The translations under genes were made by a program, and so were the position numbers. From assembly GCA_937958145.1 (NCBI GenBank), contig CALGOE010000120.1, positions 1 through 5,105 of the forward strand: a stretch of 5,105 bases of DNA, given 5' to 3'. The notes under the pieces were generated by a model. That model saw only the letters and a list, made by a program, of their open reading frames with translations, did not search any database and was not told the origin of the DNA. Below are positions 1 through 5,105 of the stretch, piece by piece; the stretch's first letter is position 1, and every line of letters starts with the position of its first letter. Source of the DNA: an uncultured Desulfobacca sp. GTDB taxonomy: Bacteria > Desulfobacterota > Desulfobaccia > Desulfobaccales > Desulfobaccaceae.

Positions 1-1
1 G

Positions 2-241
2 GCCTGCCCCATGATCAGCGCTTTGGCCGCCCTGATCTTGGAGGCCTATCCGAGCATTCGCAGCGGCGATGCCCAGCAGCCGGAAGCCGTCAAGGCCCTG
101 CTCTCCGGCGCCTGTGCCGATCTGGGCATGCCCCCGGAGATCCAGGGTCGGGGCCTGCCCCTGGCCCATCAGGCCCTCATGTGGGCCGATTATTATCAGC
201 CTCCCCAACGGCAGCAAGCGCCGGCACCCACGTACCGGTAG
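2..241 (+). CDS. Subtilisin-like (S8 family) serine protease, C-terminal fragment
   Basis: This is the last 79 codons of a gene whose start lies left of the window; reading begins in phase at base 2 and ends at TAG 239-241. The first residues, ACPMISALAALILEAYPSI, match the helix that follows the catalytic serine in subtilases (family pattern GTSMA-x-P-h-x-x-G-x-A-A-L). Base 1 is G, which would complete an ATG for the Met of that motif. The catalytic Ser itself is therefore just outside. Further on, VKALLSGACADLG fits the subtilase 'V(K/R)xxLxxTAxDLG' strand and helix, and GRGLPLAHQAL fits the terminal 'GxGxVxAxxAL' segment. The protein ends about 14 residues later with a Pro/Gln-rich tail and no extra C-terminal domain. 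Subtilases hydrolyse peptide bonds and are usually exported, but the leader is not visible here. An intrinsic terminator follows at once. The family call is fairly safe; substrate and role are unknown. Confidence 0.72.
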   Translation, partial: ACPMISALAALILEAYPSIRSGDAQQPEAVKALLSGACADLGMPPEIQGRGLPLAHQALMWADYYQPPQRQQAPAPTYR

Positions 242-252
242 CTCCCTTGCCG

Positions 253-295
253 CCGGCGGCGCCGCTTCCCAGGAGACGGCGCCGCCGGTCTTTTT
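253..295 (+). terminator. Intrinsic terminator of the S8 protease gene
   Basis: A perfect 12-bp GC-only inverted repeat (253-264 pairing with 277-288) encloses a 12-nt loop and is followed by TC and five T's (291-295). It starts 11 bases after the protease stop codon. Stem strength plus T-tract make this a textbook rho-independent terminator on the + strand. It also separates this gene from the convergent phosphatase gene. Confidence 0.9.
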
Positions 296-339
296 CTCCT
301 GTCATCTCATGCGACTTCCTTTCCACTGTTTTTTGACAT

Positions 340-370
340 AAAAAAAGACAGGTCCGTCCCTGGCCCTGCC
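340..370 (-). terminator. Intrinsic terminator of the alkaline phosphatase gene
   Basis: Read on the minus strand, GGCAGGGCC (370-362) pairs with GGACCTGTC (355-347) around the 6-nt loop AGGGAC. The stem is 9 positions long with one G-U pair and one mismatch, and is followed directly by seven T's (346-340). It lies about 75 bases past the phosphatase stop, the right orientation and distance for its rho-independent terminator. Confidence 0.82.
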
Positions 371-399
371 TTCTGAAACATACTTCCTCAGCGAATCTT

Positions 400-444
400 A
401 AAAACGGTCGGCTGAGAAGTTACCTTTGTGCATTTAGTCAGCCG
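400..444 (-). terminator. Possible secondary hairpin/terminator after the phosphatase
   Basis: Immediately after the phosphatase stop codon, minus strand CGGCTGA (444-438) can pair with TCAGCCG (415-409), a perfect 7-bp stem. The loop is long (22 nt), and a T5 tract (404-400) begins four bases beyond the stem. This is weaker than the 340-370 structure. It could be a first-stage terminator or an mRNA 3'-end stabiliser, or chance. Confidence 0.35.
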
Positions 445-2031
445 TTATTCCCGCACCCGACGCCGGCCGATGACGATCATGCCCATGATGCCGGTGATCA
501 TGAGGACCACCGAACCCGGCACCGGCACGGGGCAGACCTGGGCCTTGAGGACGGTGAAGACATCGGTATTGTCGATATAACGACCGTCAAAACCGGCAGC
601 CAGCCAATCTGGATAATACGTGGCAAAATAATTATCCTGGCCGTCCACCAGGGCCTCGAACATCTCGGCCCCGGCGCCCCGGGCAAAGAGAGCCACCAGT
701 TCATTGGTGTGGTTGTTGGTATGCCATTTCACCTGGGGAACACCGGTCACATCGGCCAGCTCAATCCGATCCATAAAGACGGTATCGGAATCGGGACCCA
801 AGGGCATGGAGTTGCCGTGGTCCGTGGTAATAATGAGGAGGTTGTTGTCCCAACCGCCGTTGGCCTCGATCCAGCTGATGACAAAGTCCACGGTCTGGTT
901 GAAATCCCACTGCTCTTCAATGAGGCGGGCGGTCTGGTTGCCATGCGCGGCCCAGTCCACGGCGCCGCCCTCGATGTGCAGGAAGAAGCCCTGGTCATTG
1001 GTCGCCTGGCTCTTGGCCGCCAGGGCGTTCACCGCGCCCTTGGCCATGGTCAGGAGGGTGGGGACGTTCTTGTTCATGGGGTCTTCGCCCACTTTGTCCG
1101 TGGGTGCGAAGCCGCTGCGGGACTGCTGCAGGGTGGTGGCCACTTCGGCGGTGCCCACCAGCCGCAGGTTGGCGGGATTGCTCAGCAACGGCGAGGTGCC
1201 GTTGGCCAGCTTGTCGAAATCAGGTTTGGTCTGGATGAGCTGCCAGCCCTCCGGATGGGTGCCTTCGTTCAGCTGGATCCAGGTGTTCTTGCCGCCTACA
1301 TATCGGGCTTGGGAATCGCTGACGTCAAAATAATTGACCACTTGCCGGACGCCGTCATTATTAAATTGGGGATGGCCGGCGCCCATAATGACGTCCATGA
1401 CCTTGCCGCTGAGCATGTTGTTGGCGATGGCCGCATAGTTGTTGCGGCTGATGTTGTGGGCATTGCTGAAGGTCGCCGGCGTGGCATGGGACCATTGCAC
1501 GGAGGAGATGGAGCCCACCGCCTTGCCGCATTCCTTGGCCAATTCCGAGATGTTGGGGGTGAGAGGCGCGCCCACATCTTTGGGGTCATTGCCCCAGTTG
1601 ATGGCGTTGTTATACGTCTTCTGGCCGGTGGCGATGGCCGTCCCGGCTGCGGCCGAATCCACAGCGTTCTGGCGCAGATAGCTATAACCTTCAAAATAAT
1701 AAGGATAGCCACCGGAGCTCCCCGCCTTCGGGGTCGCATTCCAGGCCTTGGCCGGATCGTAGCTCAGTTCCTGGACATTGCCGCCCTTTGGCGTACTGGA
1801 CATGTTCAAGGGAAAAGTGGTCATCAGATATTTCTTATAGTCGGGACCAAAATAAGGGGACGCAGTGGTGCTGCCCTTGGTGTAGAGGTCTGTTGCATCC
1901 CAGGCGCCGAAACTGGCGCCATCAGCAATCATCATAAAAACATTCTTGCCCCCGGCGAAGGCCGGCAGAGCCATGAGTAAGGCTAACATGACGACGAAGC
2001 CAGCCAAGCAGGTTTTCTTCAAATTCAACAT
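445..2031 (-). CDS. phoA: PhoA-family alkaline phosphatase with PEP-CTERM-like tail
   Basis: Complete 528-residue metal-dependent phosphomonoesterase that hydrolyses organic phosphate esters outside the cytoplasm. Residues 1-26 form a Sec signal peptide: KK at 5-6, a hydrophobic core at 9-22, and an AFA cleavage motif before Gly27. The catalytic set of the family is in place: metal-ligand Asp37 (IADGAS), nucleophile Ser126 (VDSAAAGTA, compare E. coli TDSAASATA), His182 (SHATPA, where E. coli has Asp153), phosphate-binding Arg196 (SRNNY), Glu354/Asp359/His363 (EGGAVDWAAH), Asp404-His405 (TTDHGN) and His441 (NNHTNEL). His rather than Asp at the 153-equivalent is common in non-enterobacterial enzymes. 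The C-terminus has VPVPGS (502-507), a hydrophobic stretch to about 521, then RRR, resembling an exosortase signal. The start is supported by a GAGGAG-type ribosome binding site 8 nt upstream. The gene is convergent with the protease and divergent from the formate dehydrogenase. Family call very secure; phosphate control is assumed, not shown. Confidence 0.95.
   Translation of the reverse strand: MLNLKKTCLAGFVVMLALLMALPAFAGGKNVFMMIADGASFGAWDATDLYTKGSTTASPYFGPDYKKYLMTTFPLNMSSTPKGGNVQELSYDPAKAWNATPKAGSSGGYPYYFEGYSYLRQNAVDSAAAGTAIATGQKTYNNAINWGNDPKDVGAPLTPNISELAKECGKAVGSISSVQWSHATPATFSNAHNISRNNYAAIANNMLSGKVMDVIMGAGHPQFNNDGVRQVVNYFDVSDSQARYVGGKNTWIQLNEGTHPEGWQLIQTKPDFDKLANGTSPLLSNPANLRLVGTAEVATTLQQSRSGFAPTDKVGEDPMNKNVPTLLTMAKGAVNALAAKSQATNDQGFFLHIEGGAVDWAAHGNQTARLIEEQWDFNQTVDFVISWIEANGGWDNNLLIITTDHGNSMPLGPDSDTVFMDRIELADVTGVPQVKWHTNNHTNELVALFARGAGAEMFEALVDGQDNYFATYYPDWLAAGFDGRYIDNTDVFTVLKAQVCPVPVPGSVVLMITGIMGMIVIGRRRVRE
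448..528 (-). other. PEP-CTERM-like exosortase sorting signal in the phosphatase
   Basis: The last 27 residues of the phosphatase show the three-part layout of PEP-CTERM tails: a proline motif (VPVPGS at 502-507, related to VPEPxS and VPLPxS forms), a single hydrophobic segment (VVLMITGIMGMIVIG), and a terminal Arg cluster (RRR at 523-525, then VRE). In the known system an exosortase (EpsH/XrtA type) cuts near the proline motif and delivers the protein to the cell surface or exopolysaccharide. The central Glu of PEP is replaced by Val, so a plain C-terminal membrane anchor is the alternative. Confidence 0.7.
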
Positions 2032-2039
2032 TTTTCTTG

Positions 2040-2046
2040 CTCCTCT
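2040..2046 (-). promoter_or_regulatory. Ribosome binding site of the alkaline phosphatase
   Basis: On the minus strand AGAGGAG ends 8 nt before the ATG at 2031-2029. It fixes the start that leaves an intact signal peptide. No convincing -35/-10 pair for this gene was found further upstream. Confidence 0.8.
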
Positions 2047-2086
2047 TCAATGTATGGTTTGGTGGAAAGCAATCAGCAGGTTGAGC

Positions 2087-2104
2087 CGGTGCCGGAACGG
2101 TGCC
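2087..2104. repeat. Tandem CGGTGCC direct repeat, 11-bp period
   Basis: CGGTGCC occurs at 2087-2093 and again at 2098-2104, separated by GGAA, so the units repeat every 11 bp. On the phosphatase strand this reads GGCACCG-TTCC-GGCACCG, ending about 56 bases before the phosphatase start codon. Seven-plus-four spacing is the geometry of OmpR/PhoB-class operator half-sites, but the bases do not match the enteric pho box (CTGTCAT). The segment is also partly self-complementary (GCCGG/CCGGC), so a remnant of a dispersed palindromic repeat is an alternative. Confidence 0.4.
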
Positions 2105-2239
2105 CGGCCCTACAGCCATACGTCCTGGCCTTCTTGGTTCTCATCCATCCCCCCCTTCCATCTTATTGGGGCGCCCTCGTTGGGCCGCCACCCGCTTGCC
2201 AACTTAATCCAAAAATGTTTCGCCTAAGTTCGGAGACAA

Positions 2240-2270
2240 TTAAAAAAAGTCAGATCATCGTTAAAAAAAG
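2240..2270. repeat. Phased A-tract direct repeat (TTAAAAAAAG twice)
   Basis: The identical 10-mer TTAAAAAAAG lies at 2240-2249 and 2261-2270, exactly 21 bp apart, about two turns of B-DNA. In-phase A7 tracts are known to bend DNA. The pair sits between the two divergent genes, so it could shape promoter architecture or bind a nucleoid protein. Function not shown. Confidence 0.5.
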
Positions 2271-2406
2271 ATTGGCCTCAGATAAGGATGGTTGGCATTG
2301 GTTGAGGGCGGCTGCAGGGGAGAGCCTGCTGTTGGATATTGCAACAGAAAGACCGTCGGCGAGATGGGGCGGACAAGCAACAACTTTATGATATTTTTCA
2401 CTTAAT

Positions 2407-2415
2407 TGGTATAAT
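2407..2415 (+). promoter_or_regulatory. Extended -10 promoter for the formate dehydrogenase
   Basis: TGGTATAAT is a perfect match to the extended -10 element (TGn plus TATAAT) of housekeeping-sigma promoters. Upstream is AT-rich with only a weak -35 candidate (TTATGA, 2386-2391, 18-bp spacer), which extended -10 promoters tolerate. Transcription would start near 2422 and give a leader of about 180 nt before the ATG at 2604. Two TCACAA repeats lie over and just after the predicted start site. Confidence 0.6.
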
Positions 2416-2423
2416 TTAACTTT

Positions 2424-2438
2424 TCACAAAGGTCACAA
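2424..2438. repeat. TCACAA direct repeat at the predicted transcription start
   Basis: TCACAA occurs at 2424-2429 and 2433-2438, 9 bp apart, immediately after the predicted start site of the promoter at 2407-2415. The position would suit a repressor operator. Six-base units are short, so chance is possible. Confidence 0.25.
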
Positions 2439-2500
2439 TTTTTTCTTTACATTTAGGTCCTTCTGTTTTTAAATGGAAATAGTGAGAGAACCCTTACGTA

Positions 2501-2524
2501 CCGAGGAATATTGCGGCTCTTCGG
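2501..2524 (+). promoter_or_regulatory. Hairpin in the formate dehydrogenase leader
   Basis: CCGAGGA (2501-2507) pairs with TCTTCGG (2518-2524), a 7-bp stem with one G-U wobble and a 10-nt loop. It sits three bases before a purine-rich AAAGGAGG sequence. No T-tract follows, so it is not a terminator. It could belong to a larger regulatory leader, but I do not recognise a known riboswitch core. Confidence 0.35.
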
Positions 2525-2526
2525 AG

Positions 2527-2536
2527 AAAGGAGGTA
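2527..2536 (+). promoter_or_regulatory. Orphan Shine-Dalgarno-like sequence AAAGGAGGTA
   Basis: This is the best anti-16S match in the intergenic region, yet no ATG, GTG or TTG lies 5-12 nt downstream. The nearest starts (TTG 2556, GTG 2558) are about 20 nt away and open only an out-of-phase frame overlapping the dehydrogenase. It lies 68 bases before the real start. It may be a standby ribosome site, part of a folded leader, or a relic of a lost short leader gene. Confidence 0.35.
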
Positions 2537-2591
2537 ACCGTCAGCAGAAGCGAATTTGTGCAGTGTTCGCCAACCCTGAACCCATCCAACC

Positions 2592-2598
2592 GGGAGAG
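2592..2598 (+). promoter_or_regulatory. Ribosome binding site selecting the ATG at 2604
   Basis: GGGAGAG contains the GGAG core at 2593-2596, 7 nt before ATG 2604-2606. A second ATG at 2600-2602 is only 3 nt from the core and in another frame. Spacing, plus the twin-arginine leader that begins at 2604, decides for 2604. Confidence 0.75.
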
Positions 2599-2603
2599 TA
2601 TGT

Positions 2604-5105
2604 ATGAGCATTACCCGCCGAAGCTTTCTCAAAGGGTTGGGCGGCGGCTTGACTTCCGTGGGCCTGGCCGAGGCCCTCTGGCAATCGCCCAGTTGGGCGT
2701 ATCAAGTACCCGCCGCCAAGATCAAAAACGCCACCGCCACCACCTCCATCTGCCCCTATTGCGGGGTCGGCTGCGGCCTCATTGCCCACAGCAGTAATGG
2801 CAAGCTGATCAACGTCGAAGGTGACCCCGATCATCCCATCAACCAAGGCTCCCTTTGCAGCAAAGGGCAGGCCGTCTTTCAGATCGTCAACAATGAGCGA
2901 CGTTTACAAAAGGTGAGATACCGGGCCCCGGGGAGCGACCGCTGGGAGGAAAAGCCCCTGGACTGGGCCATCCAGACCCTGGCGCAGCGCATCAAGGCCA
3001 CCCGGGACGCCAATTTTATTGAGAAATCACCCGAAGGCGTCACGGTCAACCGCCTCGAGGCCATTGCCTCCATCGGGGGGGCGGCCCTGAACAACGAAGA
3101 ATGTTACCTCATCGCCAAACTGATGCGGGCCCTGGGTGTTGTCTATCTGGAACACCAGGCCCGGCTCTGACACTCCTCCACGGTGGCCTCGTTGGGGCCC
3201 ACCTTCGGCCGGGGTGCCATGACCAACCATTGGAACGACCTGGCCAATAGCGACTGCATTTTTATTGTCGGGGCCAACCCGGCGGAAAATCATCCCATCA
3301 GTTATAAACACGTCACCGCCGCTTTGGATAAGGGCGCCAAGCTCATTGTCGCCGACCCCCGCTTCACCCGTTCTGCCGCCAAGGCCGATATGTATGTGCG
3401 CCTGCGGCCTGGCAGTGACATTGCCTTATTTAATTGTCTGTGTAATTATGTCATTGCAAATAATCTGTATCATAAAGACTATGTCGTTCATTACACCAAC
3501 GCCAGTTTCGTGGTGAAGCCCGGTTTCTCTTTCAGTGAAGGCCTCTTCTCCGGTTTTGATCCGGGCAAGAAGGCCTATGATTTCTCCACTTGGGATTATG
3601 AAGTAGATGCCAAGGGAGAACCGGTTACCGATCCGACCCTGCAACATCCTCACTGCGTTTTCCAAATATTAAAAAAGGAGTTCAGCCGCTATACGCCCGA
3701 ACTAACCGAGCTGGTAACGGGCGTCCCTAGAGACCAGATCATGGCCCTGGCGGAGCTCTACGGTGCCACCGGCCAGCCGGGCAAGGCGGGGACCATCATG
3801 TATGCCATGGGGGCCACACAGCACTCCACCGGCGTGCAAATCATCCGGAGTTACTCCATTTTGCAGCTCCTCTTGGGCAATATGGGGATACCGGGAGGTG
3901 GCATCAATGCCATGCGGGGCGAGAGCAATGTCCAGGGTTCCACGGACATGGCCCTCCTCTTCCATATTGTCCCCGGCTACATGGCCATCCCCAGTGCCGC
4001 CAAGCATCCGACCCTGAAGGATTACCTGGAGAAGGAGACCCCCAAAGCCAGCTATTGGATCAATAAACCGAAATTTTTCATCAGCCTCTTAAAGGCCTGG
4101 TGGATGGATGCCGCCATCCCGGAAAACAACTTTGCCTATGATTACCTGCCCAAAATCGGTGCCGGCTACGAGGGCGGCGGCTATTCCTGGCTGCCCATGA
4201 TGCAAGCCATGTATCATGGTGATATCAAAGGGCTGATTACCTGGGGCATGAACCCGGCGATAGGCTCCTCCAACCTGAACCACACCTATGCAGCCTTGGC
4301 CAATCTGGATTGGCTGGCGGTCTTTGATCTCTGGGAGACGGAGACTTCGGTCTTCTGGAAGCGGCCCGGTGCCAATCCCAAAGACATCAAAACCGAGGTC
4401 TTCCTCTTTCCGGCCGTGGATGCTTTAGAGAAAGAAGGTTCCATCAGCAACAGCGGCCGTTGGATCCAGTGGCGCTATCAGGCGGCAAAGGCCCACGGCG
4501 ACGCCAAGAGTGATCTATGGTACGTGAACCGTTTGGCCCTGGAGTTGAAAAAACTCTACCGCGAGGACCCGAAGGCGGTCTGCCCGCAGCCCATCGGCCA
4601 CCTGCATTGGAATTACGGCGACGATCCCGATGTGCACCTGGTGGCCAAAGAGGTCAACGGCTTCACCGTGGCCGATCGCAAGCAGGTGGCCAATTTCACT
4701 GCCCTGAAGGACGACGGCTCCACCGCCTGCGGCTGCTGGATCTACTCCGGGATGTACCCCGGTCCGGACAAGAAGGATAACAAGGCCGCGGCCCGGGACA
4801 AAAAAGACCCCAGCGGTCTAAGCCTCTACCCCGGTTGGGCCTTTGCCTGGCCGGTGAACCGGCGCATCATTTATAACCGCTGCTCGGTGGACGCCAACGG
4901 CCAGCCCTGGAATCCCCAAAAAGCCCTGGTGCGGTGGGACGCTGCGGCCAACAAGTGGATCAGGAACGATGTGCCCGATTTCAAATGGATTGATCCGGCC
5001 ACCAAGGCCGAGGTGCCGCCCGAGGGCTCGGTACAAGCCGCTTACTTGATGCTCCCCGAAGGCCGGGCCCGTCTCTTTGTTCCCAAGGGACTGACCCGGG
5101 AAGGC
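2604..5105 (+). CDS. fdnG: Selenocysteine formate dehydrogenase, alpha subunit (partial, runs off right edge)
   Basis: Catalytic subunit of a respiratory formate dehydrogenase (FdnG/FdoG type). It oxidises formate to CO2 at a molybdenum or tungsten bis-pyranopterin guanine dinucleotide centre and passes electrons through a [4Fe-4S] cluster to a beta subunit, normally encoded downstream. Residues 1-10 (MSITRRSFLK) are a Tat signal, with likely cleavage after about residue 32, so the folded protein faces the periplasm. Cluster ligands are Cys50, Cys53, Cys57 and Cys85, with the electron-relay Lys87 (CSKG). Codon 189 is UGA, read as selenocysteine within HQARL-U-HSSTVASL, followed by His190. GPTFGRGAMTNHW, DPRFTR (about 252-257), AMRGESNVQG (Arg438, likely active-site arginine), NSGRW and ACGCW (Cys709, Cys711) match E. 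coli FdnG in order. The 645 codons after the UGA are open to the window edge. Visible length is 834 of roughly 1,015 residues. The symbol follows E. coli; the FdnG/FdoG distinction cannot be made here. Confidence 0.95.
3168..3170 (+). other. UGA recoded as selenocysteine (residue 189)
   Basis: TGA lies in phase between two long homologous halves and falls exactly where FdnG has its catalytic selenocysteine (QAR-V-U-H in E. coli, QAR-L-U-H here). The selenium ligates the Mo/W atom. A gene caller without recoding would split the gene, giving a 188-residue fragment ending here and a second fragment downstream. Confidence 0.93.
3171..3216 (+). promoter_or_regulatory. Bacterial SECIS-like hairpin
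   Basis: A two-part stem-loop begins right after the UGA. The basal stem is CACTCC (3171-3176) with GGGGTG (3211-3216), including one G-U pair. An internal loop follows. The apical stem is GGTGGCC (3182-3188) with GGCCCACC (3196-3203), with one bulged C, closed by the loop TCGTTGG (3189-3195). The apical loop starts 19 nt after the UGA, almost the same place as in the E. coli fdhF element. Such hairpins recruit SelB with selenocysteyl-tRNA. The pairing was found by eye. Confidence 0.75.

Larger units (their letters stand above)
2032..2603. other. Divergent intergenic region, no supported gene
   Basis: These 572 bases separate the two outward-facing genes. The left part (to about 2215) is GC-rich and holds the phosphatase ribosome binding site and a tandem CGGTGCC repeat. 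The middle (2216-2400) holds two A7 tracts in identical 10-bp contexts. The right part is AT-rich around 2385-2475 and carries an extended -10 promoter, then a leader with a hairpin and purine-rich Shine-Dalgarno-like sequences. A 113-codon open frame at 2050-2391 (+) has no homology I recognise and no ribosome binding site, so I do not call it. Confidence 0.75.

Noticed and set aside
709..1980. 423-codon open frame on the + strand, entirely antisense to the alkaline phosphatase
   Set aside because: The phosphatase on the other strand has all catalytic motifs, a signal peptide and a ribosome binding site. The antisense product is rich in Gly, Val, His and Ala without recognisable motifs, as expected for the mirror of a gene with GC-rich third positions.
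2290..2310. Possible sigma-54 promoter (TTGGCATTGGTTGA)
   Set aside because: The GG and the downstream TTG are about two bases too close for the -24/-12 spacing, and the GC of the -12 element is absent.
2050..2391. 113-codon + strand open frame in the intergenic region
   Set aside because: No Shine-Dalgarno sequence before its ATG, no recognisable domain, mixed composition, and it overlaps the A-tracts and repeats that look regulatory.
2480..2600. Molybdenum-cofactor or c-di-GMP riboswitch before the dehydrogenase
   Set aside because: Only one short hairpin is visible and I could not find the conserved core of either class by eye; kept only as a covariance-model search to run.
2558..2797. 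GTG-started + frame following the AAAGGAGG sequence, as a possible leader gene
   Set aside because: The distance from the Shine-Dalgarno-like sequence is about 20 nt, and most of the frame is a shadow of the dehydrogenase start region in another phase.
3168..3170. TGA as a nonsense mutation making fdnG a pseudogene
   Set aside because: It sits exactly at the family's selenocysteine position, a SECIS-like hairpin follows, and all 645 later codons are intact and conserved in type.
1..5105. CRISPR arrays, insertion sequences, tRNA or rRNA genes, or a new multigene system
   Set aside because: No regularly spaced repeats, transposase motifs, terminal inverted repeats or tRNA-like folds were seen. 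The three genes belong to well-known families and show no shared system.

Overview
The window comes from a GC-rich, Gram-negative, anaerobic or facultative bacterium that makes selenocysteine. Three things point there: a Tat-exported formate dehydrogenase with an in-frame UGA and a SECIS-like hairpin, an alkaline phosphatase ending in a PEP-CTERM-like (exosortase) sorting tail, and typical Gram-negative Sec and Tat leaders. A Desulfobacterota-type (former deltaproteobacterial) host would fit this combination. That placement is inference; no rRNA or other phylogenetic marker is present.

Layout. Bases 2-241 (+) hold the last 79 codons of a subtilisin-like (S8) serine protease, followed by a strong intrinsic terminator (253-295). 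Convergent to it, 445-2031 (-) encodes a complete 528-residue PhoA-family alkaline phosphatase with its own terminator (340-370). A 572-base divergent intergenic region (2032-2603) follows. It carries the phosphatase ribosome binding site, a tandem 7-bp repeat with 11-bp period, a pair of A-tracts two helical turns apart, an extended -10 promoter pointing right, and a leader of about 180 nt with a hairpin and an orphan Shine-Dalgarno-like sequence. From 2604 to the right edge (+) runs the catalytic alpha subunit of a respiratory, FdnG/FdoG-like formate dehydrogenase. It is interrupted only by a UGA at 3168-3170 that is read as selenocysteine. About 834 codons are visible; the C-terminal part of the cofactor-binding region lies outside.

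Function. The three proteins look like separate transcription units, not one pathway. All three probably act outside the cytoplasm: the protease by family habit (its leader is not visible), the phosphatase by Sec export plus a C-terminal sorting/anchor segment, and the dehydrogenase by folded export through Tat. The dehydrogenase would oxidise formate on the periplasmic side and pass electrons to an iron-sulfur beta subunit, normally encoded just downstream. The phosphatase would release phosphate from organic esters at the envelope. I found no CRISPR array, insertion sequence, tRNA or rRNA, and no clearly new multigene system. The points most worth a second look are the selenocysteine/SECIS site, the exosortase-tailed phosphatase, and the unexplained repeats and leader in the divergent intergenic region.
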